Assembly (NCBI GenBank): GCA_002353885.1
Contig: DEKO01000147.1
Coordinates: 1 to 64,000 of the forward strand
Length of the DNA stretch: 64,000 nucleotides
Source: Porphyromonadaceae bacterium UBA2720
GTDB lineage: Bacteria > Bacteroidota > Bacteroidia > Bacteroidales > Muribaculaceae
Direction: 5' to 3'
This document shows positions 17,120 through 24,346 of this stretch, piece by piece. The position numbers and the translations under genes were made by a program. The notes under the pieces are model-generated. The model saw only the letters and a program-made list of their open reading frames with translations, did no database searches and was not told where the DNA came from. Each line of letters begins with the position of its first letter. The first letter of the stretch is position 1.

Positions 17120-18475
17120 ATGACCGAAGACAAGAAGACAAAATACGCTGAGATAGCTCAGAAGCATGGTGACCCGTGGATATGGGGCATCTACTTCACG
17201 CTCATCATCATCTCGATAGTCGAGAGCTACAGTGCGTCGAGCCGCATGATCACCACGGCCAGCGTCTATGCCCCCGTCATCAAGCAGTGCGTCTTTCTGG
17301 GCATCGGTGCTGGATGCGTGTTTGTGCTGCACCGCTGGGACTACAACGACAGCAAGTTCTTGTATCTGATGATTCCGGGCTTGGCGTTGTTCACCATCTT
17401 CACGCTCATCTATGTGATGGTGGCCGGCGAGGTCATCAATGGTGCCCAGCGCGTGATGAAGCTCATTCCCGGCGTAACGCTTCAGCCAGCCGAGTTAGCC
17501 AAGCTGTCGATAGTGACGTTGCTGAGCTATATCCTGGCCAAGAGCCAGAAGAACCGTGACATCTCGACGGGCGGCATGATTGCTGCCGGTGCGGCGGTGA
17601 CCATCTATGGTGGACTGATGATTCGCTCGGGTATGACCAACACCCTGCTGCTGATGGCCATCAGCGTGGCGATGCTGGTCATCGGTGGTGCGCAGTTCCG
17701 TAAGATTGTCCTGTTGTTTGGCGCCTATGTCATCATCGGAGGCATGTTCTTCCTGATCAAGCACCACAACGATGATACCGACCAAGTGATCGCCCAGGCC
17801 CAGACCGAGTTTGTAGCCCAGGGCGCCGCAGCCGACAGTGTGGCTGGGGCAGCTGCAGCCGGCGATACACCCGAGTTCGGGCGATCGGCCACCTGGGTCA
17901 ACCGCCTCAAGGCGTGGTGGTATAGCGACTCGCTGGTCTATCGTCCCATCACCAACAAGAACCAGCAGGAGATGTTCTCTCGCATGGCTCAGGCTCATGG
18001 TGGTGTGCATGGTGTGGGCATCGGTCAGTCGCGTGAGTGCAGCCGACTGCCGCTTGCCTTCAGCGACTATATCTACTCGATTATCATCGAGGAGACGGGT
18101 ATGATCGGTGGTGTGCTGCTGCTGGTGCTGTATCTGTGGCTGTTGGCACGAGCGGCGATGATCGTGCAACGCAGCACGCGTGTGTTGCCTAGCCTGCTCA
18201 TCATCGGAATGGCATCATTCATCACGTTGCAGGCATTGTTCCACATGGCCATCAATGTGGGTGTGTTCCCTGTCTCGGGTCAGCCCTTGCCGCTGATTTC
18301 GGTGGGTGGCACGAGCATCATTGTCATCAGTGTGGCCTTTGGTGTGATGCTCAGTGTGAGCCGCACCATCGCCAACTATAACAACAAGAACAACAAGGCC
18401 GACAACGCTGTGTTGCCCGAGGGCCTGGATGCGGTGAATCCCACCCAGATTGTGCCCAAGAATGTGTGGAAATAA
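17120..18475 (+). CDS. septal peptidoglycan glycosyltransferase FtsW (SEDS)
   Basis: 451 residues with about ten helices. SEDS signatures include INGAQRVMKLIPGVTLQPAE (107-126) and YSIIIEETGMIGG plus FPVSGQPLPLISVGGTS. FtsW polymerises lipid II at the septum with FtsI. The large extracytoplasmic loop carries an unusual Ala/Gln/Gly-rich stretch at about 222-250, and the AFSDYIYS block (D316) corresponds to the conserved loop of the family. It lies between murD and murG as is usual. Confidence 0.95.
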   Translation: MTEDKKTKYAEIAQKHGDPWIWGIYFTLIIISIVESYSASSRMITTASVYAPVIKQCVFLGIGAGCVFVLHRWDYNDSKFLYLMIPGLALFTIFTLIYVMVAGEVINGAQRVMKLIPGVTLQPAELAKLSIVTLLSYILAKSQKNRDISTGGMIAAGAAVTIYGGLMIRSGMTNTLLLMAISVAMLVIGGAQFRKIVLLFGAYVIIGGMFFLIKHHNDDTDQVIAQAQTEFVAQGAAADSVAGAAAAGDTPEFGRSATWVNRLKAWWYSDSLVYRPITNKNQQEMFSRMAQAHGGVHGVGIGQSRECSRLPLAFSDYIYSIIIEETGMIGGVLLLVLYLWLLARAAMIVQRSTRVLPSLLIIGMASFITLQALFHMAINVGVFPVSGQPLPLISVGGTSIIVISVAFGVMLSVSRTIANYNNKNNKADNAVLPEGLDAVNPTQIVPKNVWK

Positions 18476-18487
18476 ACTATGAAGTAA

Positions 18488-18531
18488 AATCGAATGATCG
18501 AGCAATCGAACAATCGAGCAATCGAATAAAA
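18488..18531. repeat. short-word intergenic repeat (CAATCGAG units)
   Basis: Octamer variants CAATCGAG/CAATCGAA/TGATCGAG repeated about five times, filling the gap between ftsW and murG. Confidence 0.75.
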
Positions 18532-18542
18532 GAAAAAAGAAG

Positions 18543-19646
18543 ATGAAAAGCTTTATCATCAGCGGTGGTGGCACTGGCGGCCACATCTTTCCCGCGCTGT
18601 CGATAGCCGGCGAAATCAGCCGGCGCATGCCCGATGCCCGCATCCTGTTTGTGGGTGCCCAGGGGCGCATGGAAATGGAACGCGTGCCTGCAGCAGGCTA
18701 CGAGATCAAGGGCTTGCCGGTCATGGGTTTTGACCGTAGGCACTTGCTTCGCAATGTCAAGGTGGTGTATCACCTGCTCAAGAGCATGCGCATGGCTCGT
18801 GGCATCATCAGCGATTTCAAGCCCGACATCGCCATCGGTGTGGGCGGCTATGCCAGCGGTCCGACCCTGAAGGCCGCTCAGCGCATGGGCATCCCCACGC
18901 TGCTGCAGGAGCAGAATTCTTATGCCGGCGTGACCAACAAGCAGCTGGGTGCAGACGCTCGCTGCATCTGCGTGGCCTATGAGGGCATGGAACGCTTCTT
19001 CCCCGCCGACCGCATCGTGCTCACGGGCAACCCCATCCGCCAGAACTTGCTGGAGTGCACAGCCTCTCAAGCCGAGGCGCGGCGCGCCATGGGTGTGGAC
19101 CCCGACAAGCGCACCATCCTCATCATCGGTGGCAGCCTGGGCGCATTGAGCGTCAACCGTGTGATCAGTGCCGGGTTGGAGCGCATCGGTCAGTCCGCCA
19201 ATCAGGTGCAGGTCATCTGGCAGACCGGCAAGACCAACCGTGGCACCAGCGAGGAAGACTTGGCAGCTTCGGGGGTGACCAATGTGCTGCGCACTGACTT
19301 TATCAGCAACATGGACATGGCCTACCGTGCCGCCGACCTGGTGGTGTCGCGTGCTGGTGCGAGCAGTATCAGCGAGATACAATGCCTGGGTCTGCCAGCC
19401 ATCCTGGTGCCATCGCCCAACGTGGCCGAGGACCATCAGACCAAGAATGCCCAGGCCCTTGCGAGCCGCAACGCGGCCATCATGGTGCGCGATGCCGATG
19501 CACCCAACGAGCTTGTCGAATGCATGCTGCGCACCGTCACTAACGACGGCGTACTCAAGACGTTGGCCGAGAATGTCGCTGCCATGGCTCAGCGCAACAG
19601 TGCAGCCCGCATCGTCGACGAAATTTTCAAGATTATCAGTGGGTAG
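18543..19646 (+). CDS. UDP-GlcNAc:lipid I GlcNAc transferase MurG
   Basis: 367 residues, GT28/GT-B fold. The glycine-rich start SGGGTGGHIFPALSIAGEI, the VGVGGYASGPTL block and the nucleotide-binding region IIGGSLGALSVN plus SRAGASSISEI are all present. MurG adds GlcNAc to lipid I on the inner face of the membrane. The stop codon TAG lies inside the first unit of a GGTAG-type dispersed repeat, suggesting the repeat reached the very end of the gene. Confidence 0.97.
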   Translation: MKSFIISGGGTGGHIFPALSIAGEISRRMPDARILFVGAQGRMEMERVPAAGYEIKGLPVMGFDRRHLLRNVKVVYHLLKSMRMARGIISDFKPDIAIGVGGYASGPTLKAAQRMGIPTLLQEQNSYAGVTNKQLGADARCICVAYEGMERFFPADRIVLTGNPIRQNLLECTASQAEARRAMGVDPDKRTILIIGGSLGALSVNRVISAGLERIGQSANQVQVIWQTGKTNRGTSEEDLAASGVTNVLRTDFISNMDMAYRAADLVVSRAGASSISEIQCLGLPAILVPSPNVAEDHQTKNAQALASRNAAIMVRDADAPNELVECMLRTVTNDGVLKTLAENVAAMAQRNSAARIVDEIFKIISG

Positions 19647-19682
19647 ATCGCGCTCCGCGCTGGTAGAACGCTTCGCTGGTAG
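19642..19682. repeat. GGTAGACC-type dispersed repeat, forward copies
   Basis: Two diverged units ending TGGTAG, each with a small palindrome (GCGC-TCC-GCGC and a CGCTTCGC variant). They overlap the murG stop codon and face inverted copies at 19984-20030. Confidence 0.75.
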
Positions 19683-19711
19683 TATATGGAATCTTTGCAT
19701 TTATTGACATA

Positions 19712-19968
19712 ATGGAAAATTCAAAATTCTCCTTCGAAAAGTTAATCGTGTGGCAGAAATCTCGAGCCATGGTTAAGAGCACCTATCTGGTTCTCAACCA
19801 ATTCCCTAAGGTTGAGCAGTTTGCACTATGCGACCAAATGAGACGAGTTCCTTGGCACTAGATTTAGAGTATATTACAAAGGAGATTTTTGATGCTGTGG
19901 CACTTGACATCAAAGAAATATCTCGCATGATTTCCGGTCTAAAGAAGAATTATGACTTAAAATCCTAA
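19712..19968 (+). pseudogene. decayed four-helix-bundle (23S rRNA IVS-type) protein
   Basis: The first 49 codons (19712-19861) read like the N-terminus of this family (FEKLIVWQKSRAMVK, then ALCDQMRR). A stop follows, and the family C-terminus continues in another frame (ALDLEYITKEIF, then KEISRMISGL) to a stop at 19968. Roughly 40 central residues, including the usual SIPSNIAEG segment, are missing, so one deletion near 19845-19860 removed the core and shifted the frame. Family members are ~120 residues and occur as intervening sequences in 23S rRNA genes or as scattered single genes. The region is AT-rich compared with the flanking mur genes. Confidence 0.75.
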
Positions 19969-19983
19969 AATCAACCAGTCCCA

Positions 19984-20030
19984 AAGGGCGGTCTACCAGC
20001 ATAGCGGTCTACCAGCCCGAAGGGCGATCT
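19984..20030. repeat. GGTAGACC-type dispersed repeat, inverted copies
   Basis: Units reading GGTCTACCAGC and ATCGCCCTTCGGGC on the opposite strand, with loops CCGAAGG and ATA. They are oriented against 19642-19682, so the two sets bracket the decayed gene. Confidence 0.7.
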
Positions 20031-20041
20031 TTAAAAGAACA

Positions 20042-21406
20042 ATGAAACAAAATATCTACTTTATTGGCGCGGGCGGCATTGGAATGGCCGCATTGGAGCG
20101 CTACTTTCTGGCACGCGGATGCCGTGTGGCCGGTTATGACCGCACTCCAAGCGAACTCACGCATGAACTGGAGTCCGAGGGTGTGCACATCGACTATAGC
20201 GACGACCCGTCGCTCATTCCCGACTGGTGCCGCGACCCCGAGCAGACCCTGGTGGTCTACACCGCAGCTATGCCGGCCGACCATCCTGTGCTGAGGTGGT
20301 TCTGCGACAATGGCTTTGAGGTCATCAAACGCGCCAAGGCGCTTGGCATCGTCACCATGCACAGCCGTGGATTGTGCTTTGCTGGCACCCATGGCAAGAC
20401 CACCACATCGAGCATGGCGGCGCACATCCTGCACCAGAGTGGGGTGGGGTGTAACGCCTTCTTGGGGGGCATCTTGCGCAACTATGGCTCCAACTTCTTG
20501 CTGAGCGACTCTAGTCCCTACTCGGTCATCGAGGCCGACGAGTTTGACCGCTCGTTCCATCAGCTCACTCCCTGGGTTGCCGTGATCACCTCTACCGATC
20601 CCGACCACCTCGACATCTATGGCACCGAGGAGGCCTATCTGGAGAGCTTTGCCCACTTCACCTCGCTCATTAGGCCCGACGGAGCACTCATCGTGCACAC
20701 GGGGCTGAAACTTGTGCCACGTCCGCACGAGGGTGTGAAGGTGTACACCTACAGCCGCCATGATGGCGACTTCCATGCGCAGAACATCCGCAAGGCTGAC
20801 GGCGACATCACCTTCGACCTGGTCACGCCATGGGAGGTGATAGCCGACATCAGCCTGGGGGTGCCCGTCGACATCAACATCGATAATGCCATCGCAGCCA
20901 TGGCGGCTTGCCGGCTCACTGAGGTTAGCGCTGATGACATGCGCCGCGCCATCGCCACCTTCCAGGGCCCCAAGCGCCGCTTTGAGTTCTGGCTGAAAGA
21001 GCCCGGCGAGCACGGACGCGTGATGATTGACGACTATGCCCACCACCCTGACGAGTTGCGCGCTAGCATCACCAGTGTGCGCGACCTCTATCCTGGCCGC
21101 CGGTTGGGTGTCATTTTTCAGCCGCATCTCTACACTCGCACACGCGACTTCGCGCCCGAGTTTGCCCAGGTGCTGTCGCTGGCCGACGAGGTCTATCTGC
21201 TTCCCATCTATCCAGCACGCGAGCAGCCCATTCCCGGTGTCACCAGCGAGATCATACTCAACAGGCTCACATGTGCTAAAAAAGCTATAATTCCGCGCGA
21301 AAAATTGGTCGAATCGATTAAAAGCCTTAACTTTGACGTTTTGTTGACCGTCGGTGCCGGCGATATCGACCGCCTCTTGCCCGACATCCGCCAGCAGCTA
21401 CTCTAG
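20042..21406 (+). CDS. UDP-N-acetylmuramate--L-alanine ligase MurC
   Basis: 454 residues. N-terminal FIGAGGIGMAALE, ATPase loop FAGTHGKTTTSSMAA, EADEFDRSF and the C-terminal DDYAHHPDELRA plus FQPHLYTRTRDF blocks identify MurC, which starts the stem peptide by adding L-alanine to UDP-MurNAc. Start ATG 20042 is directly behind the inverted repeat copies. Unusually for a dcw cluster, murC is flanked on both sides by material that looks inserted. Confidence 0.97.
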   Translation: MKQNIYFIGAGGIGMAALERYFLARGCRVAGYDRTPSELTHELESEGVHIDYSDDPSLIPDWCRDPEQTLVVYTAAMPADHPVLRWFCDNGFEVIKRAKALGIVTMHSRGLCFAGTHGKTTTSSMAAHILHQSGVGCNAFLGGILRNYGSNFLLSDSSPYSVIEADEFDRSFHQLTPWVAVITSTDPDHLDIYGTEEAYLESFAHFTSLIRPDGALIVHTGLKLVPRPHEGVKVYTYSRHDGDFHAQNIRKADGDITFDLVTPWEVIADISLGVPVDINIDNAIAAMAACRLTEVSADDMRRAIATFQGPKRRFEFWLKEPGEHGRVMIDDYAHHPDELRASITSVRDLYPGRRLGVIFQPHLYTRTRDFAPEFAQVLSLADEVYLLPIYPAREQPIPGVTSEIILNRLTCAKKAIIPREKLVESIKSLNFDVLLTVGAGDIDRLLPDIRQQLL

Positions 21407-21417
21407 TTTCAGACAAT

Positions 21418-21432
21418 AAAGACATAAAGACA
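21418..21432. repeat. left arm of 15-bp inverted repeat around GxxExxY gene
   Basis: AAAGACATAAAGACA, 12 bp behind the murC stop. Its exact reverse complement is at 21857-21871. It also overlaps a 12-bp direct repeat AGACAATAAAGA (21411-21422 and 21821-21832). Confidence 0.8.
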
Positions 21433-21445
21433 TATTTTTATATGT

Positions 21446-21829
21446 ATGGATGTTGAACAAATCATGTCAGACATAGTTCAAAGTGCCTATGAAGTCAGAG
21501 GTGCGCTTAAGCCAGGCTTTTTAGAGAAAGTCTATGAGAATGCCATGGCAATAGAACTTCGCTCTAGAGGCTATGAGGTTAAGCAACAGGTCTCCATTGA
21601 TGTGAGGTATAAAGGGTATCAAGTAGGTGACTATATAGCCGATCTCATTGTCAATGACAGGGTTGTCATTGAAATCAAGGCCACGAGAAATATCGATGTG
21701 ACTCATGAGCTGCAAACAGTTTCTTATCTGACTGCTACGGGGATAGACAATGGCATTATTCTCAATTTTGGCAATCCTGATAAAGTTCAAATAAAAAGGA
21801 AATATCGAATATTCAGAACAAGACAATAA
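21446..21829 (+). CDS. GxxExxY family protein (PD-(D/E)XK-like fold)
   Basis: 127 residues. The name-giving motif is GFLEKVY (residues ~24-30) and a nuclease-like core follows: GDYIADLIVNDRVVIEIKA, with Asp and the E-x-K pair placed as in PD-(D/E)XK enzymes, then ILNFG and a basic C-terminus. Family function is undetermined. The gene is AT-rich (about 40% GC in the line from 21601 against about 65% in murC near 21121), sits between murC and ftsQ where Bacteroidetes normally have nothing, and is bounded by perfect inverted and direct repeats. It looks recently inserted and intact. Confidence 0.88.
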   Translation: MDVEQIMSDIVQSAYEVRGALKPGFLEKVYENAMAIELRSRGYEVKQQVSIDVRYKGYQVGDYIADLIVNDRVVIEIKATRNIDVTHELQTVSYLTATGIDNGIILNFGNPDKVQIKRKYRIFRTRQ

Positions 21830-21856
21830 AGATTGCAAATGGCCAATATAAAAAAT

Positions 21857-21871
21857 TGTCTTTATGTCTTT
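21857..21871. repeat. right arm of 15-bp inverted repeat around GxxExxY gene
   Basis: TGTCTTTATGTCTTT, the exact reverse complement of 21418-21432, ending 20 bp before the probable ftsQ start. Confidence 0.8.
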
Positions 21872-21891
21872 TTCGTCTAAAAAAAGAAAAA

Positions 21892-22788
21892 TTGAAACGG
21901 ATTATTCAAAATATGATATTGCTGGTCATGGCGGGGCTGCTGCTGTGGGGCATCTTCTGGGCCCGCGGCAAGGCAGCCGATGAGCTGTGCCAGCGCGTCG
22001 AGGTAACCATCGACAATGCCGACAGCACACAGTTTGTCACCCCGCAAGGCGTCATTACCGAGCTGGCCAGCCTGGGCTTCAAGGTCGTGGGCAAACCCAT
22101 GTGGCAAATCGATGCCAGTCGCATCGAGCAGGCATTGCAGCGGTCGGACTATCTGGAGAAGGCCGAGTGTGTCAAGGGTCCCGATGGCGTGCTGATGATT
22201 CGCGTCAGCCAACTGGTGCCCGTGCTCAGGGTCTTCGACGGCGACCAGAGCTACTATGTCAACCGCTACGGCAAGAAGATGAGCGCCACAGCCAGCTATC
22301 ATGCCGACGTTCCGGTGGTGCAGGGGCACTTCACCGATCGTTACCCCGCCACCCGGCTGTTGCCCATGGTGCAATATGTCGAGGGCGACTCGCTGCTGCG
22401 CTCGCTGGTGACCATGTTCACCATGCGCGACAGCGACAACATCTTCATTGTCCCCGCCATCTATGGCCACGTCGTCAACATGGGCAATGCCGCTGACTAT
22501 GAGGCCAAGTTCCGCAAGCTCAAGCTCTTCTACCGCAAGGTCATGCCTGCCAAGGGGTGGGAGACCTACGACACCATCTCGGTCAAGTGGGACCACCAGG
22601 TCGTGGCCACCCGTCGTCACAAGGCTGTGAAGATTGAGATGACCTACGACTCGGCCTACGACGAACCCGAGACCGACATCCAGACCATGTCGATCGACGA
22701 AGACCGCCACACCCTGGCTGTCGACAGCAAGAAGAAACAAGCGACAAGCGACAAAAAGCAAGAAACAAGAGACAAGAAACAACAATAA
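21892..22788 (+). CDS. cell division protein FtsQ/DivIB-like
   Basis: About 298 residues from TTG 21892, which gives a natural MKRIIQNMILLV start; ATG 21913 is the alternative and TTG 21856 would read through the insertion boundary. One membrane helix, a POTRA-like region (FVTPQGVITELASLGFKVVG) and the FtsQ beta domain with YYVNRYGKKM follow. FtsQ scaffolds the septal FtsQLB complex. The last ~19 residues (KKKQATSDKKQETRDKKQQ) are encoded by a GACAAGAAACAA word repeat. The GxxExxY cassette ends 20 bp upstream and may have replaced the original start region. Confidence 0.88.
   Translation: MKRIIQNMILLVMAGLLLWGIFWARGKAADELCQRVEVTIDNADSTQFVTPQGVITELASLGFKVVGKPMWQIDASRIEQALQRSDYLEKAECVKGPDGVLMIRVSQLVPVLRVFDGDQSYYVNRYGKKMSATASYHADVPVVQGHFTDRYPATRLLPMVQYVEGDSLLRSLVTMFTMRDSDNIFIVPAIYGHVVNMGNAADYEAKFRKLKLFYRKVMPAKGWETYDTISVKWDHQVVATRRHKAVKIEMTYDSAYDEPETDIQTMSIDEDRHTLAVDSKKKQATSDKKQETRDKKQQ
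22728..22788. repeat. coding word repeat at the 3' end of ftsQ
   Basis: Variants of GACAAGAAACAAGAG in series encode the Lys/Gln/Asp-rich tail of FtsQ. A related word (GACAAGAGGCGATAAACAAG) follows the leuS stop near 51027. Confidence 0.65.
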
Positions 22789-22790
22789 CC

Positions 22791-22821
22791 TTGCTTGTTC
22801 TCACAAAAAATGCTAACTTTG
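22791..22821 (+). promoter_or_regulatory. promoter for ftsA-ftsZ
   Basis: TAACTTTG at 22814-22821 with TTG at 22791-22793, 20 bp spacing, directly behind ftsQ. It implies a ~165-nt leader carrying the repeats at 22840-22959, so ftsA-ftsZ may have its own transcription inside the cluster. Confidence 0.6.
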
Positions 22822-22839
22822 CCCATTTAAACCAACGAA

Positions 22840-22959
22840 GGGTAAGGGGTAAAGGGTAAGGGGTAAAGGTCTGTGTGTCCCCCCCAAGCCCCCCTAAGGG
22901 GGGTGTACAATGTGGCTGATTCCCCCTTTAGGGGGCTAGGGGGACGATGGGGGGCTTGT
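22840..22959. repeat. tandem 14-mer and C/G-run palindromes in the ftsA leader
   Basis: First, GGGTAAGGGGTAAA twice in tandem (22840-22867). Then runs of five to seven C or G arranged as palindromes: CCCCCTAAGGGGG at 22890-22902, CCCCCTTTAGGGGG at 22922-22935, and an outer pair CAAGCCCCCC (22885-22894) with GGGGGGCTTG (22949-22958). Confidence 0.85.
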
Positions 22960-22992
22960 GACTCGAAATAGAAAAAACAAAACATCATAACT

Positions 22993-24291
22993 ATGGATAA
23001 GAACCAGTATATTGTAGCATTTGAGATTGGGTCCAGCAAGATTGTGGGTGCTGTGGCCGAGAAGTCGCCTGCGGGCATGGTGAGCGTGAGCCATCTGGTC
23101 GAGGAACGGCTCAGCAACTGTGTGCGCTATGGCTGCGTGCAGAATGTGGAGAATGTCAAGGCCGCCATCAACCGCATCATTAAGAACATCGAGGACCAGG
23201 TGGGCGGCGACGTCAACCAGGTCTACATCGGCGTGAGCGGCAGGTCGCTGCACAGCGAGGTGAGCGAGGTCAACCGCAGCCTGGATGCCAGCAAGGCCAT
23301 TACAGCCGAGGTGATAGCTGCCATCATCCGCGATGCCAGCCGCAACCCCATTAAGAACTATGAGACCATCGCTGTGGTGCCTCGCACCTATCTGGTGGAC
23401 AAGAATGTGACCGCAGACCCTGTGGGGGGCTATGGCTCGAGCATCAAGATCAAGGCCAACCTGATAGTTGCCAAACCCACCATCAAGCAGAACCTGACAC
23501 GCGTGATGAGCTTTGGCATCAATGTCAAGGACTACATTGTCACCCCGCTGGCCGTGGGCGAGTATGTGCTCACCGACAGCGAGCGGCTGGGCTGCATGCT
23601 TGTCGATCTGGGTGCCGAGACCACGACGGTGAGCATCTACAAGGACGGCTCGCTGGCCTACCTGTCGACACTGCCGCTGGGTGGACGCAACATCACCCGC
23701 GACATCAGCAATGGTCTGAGTGTACTAGAGGACACTGCCGAGCGTGTGAAGAAGAACATCAACAACCCGCTCGAAGCCAATGTTGACAACATCGTCATTG
23801 AGGGCGTGAACAGCAGCGAGGCGGCCAACTTCATCGCTGCTCGCAACCGCGAGATCATCGCTAACATCAAGAACCAGCTCAACCTGGCCGGGATGACCAC
23901 CGACGACATCCGCACCATTGTACTCATCGGTGGCGGATCGCAGTTGCAAGGTATGGCCAAGAAACTCGAGGAGACAACCAAGCTGAGCGTGCGCATGGGG
24001 CACTATCCTCAGTCGCTCAACATCCTCAATCACAGCTTCAACCGCACTGAGTATATTGAGGCATTCTGCCTGCTGGCCAAGGCCGCAGCCGATATCCAGC
24101 CTGGCGACAGCTGCATCACCCGTCGCAACTACGACGCCGGTTTCGAGGTGGAACCCAAGCGGCCCGTCACCCCCGAGCCCGAGCGCGAACAGCCTGCAAA
24201 GGAGCCGAAGAAGCCCAAGAAAGCCGGCTTCTGGGAGCGTCTCAAGGGCAAGGCAGCCGACATGTTCTCGGAAGATGACACCGACGACTAG
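22993..24291 (+). CDS. cell division protein FtsA
   Basis: 432 residues of the actin/HSP70 superfamily: phosphate loop FEIGSSKIVGAV, the 1C (SHS2) domain, second phosphate loop LVDLGAETTTVSIY, and the adenosine motif VLIGGGSQLQGM. The C-terminus ends in an amphipathic membrane-targeting helix (KAGFWERLKGKAADMF) behind a Pro/Glu/Lys linker. FtsA tethers FtsZ to the membrane and recruits later division proteins. Confidence 0.96.
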   Translation: MDKNQYIVAFEIGSSKIVGAVAEKSPAGMVSVSHLVEERLSNCVRYGCVQNVENVKAAINRIIKNIEDQVGGDVNQVYIGVSGRSLHSEVSEVNRSLDASKAITAEVIAAIIRDASRNPIKNYETIAVVPRTYLVDKNVTADPVGGYGSSIKIKANLIVAKPTIKQNLTRVMSFGINVKDYIVTPLAVGEYVLTDSERLGCMLVDLGAETTTVSIYKDGSLAYLSTLPLGGRNITRDISNGLSVLEDTAERVKKNINNPLEANVDNIVIEGVNSSEAANFIAARNREIIANIKNQLNLAGMTTDDIRTIVLIGGGSQLQGMAKKLEETTKLSVRMGHYPQSLNILNHSFNRTEYIEAFCLLAKAAADIQPGDSCITRRNYDAGFEVEPKRPVTPEPEREQPAKEPKKPKKAGFWERLKGKAADMFSEDDTDD

Positions 24292-24346
24292 TAACTAGAC
24301 TCCCTTACCTGTCCACCTGCTTATTTGAAACAAAAAACTACACTAT

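Noticed and set aside
22840..22960. Possible CRISPR-like repeat array before ftsA
   Set aside because: The units are 14 bp in tandem without spacers, and the rest are palindromes; no cas genes are near.
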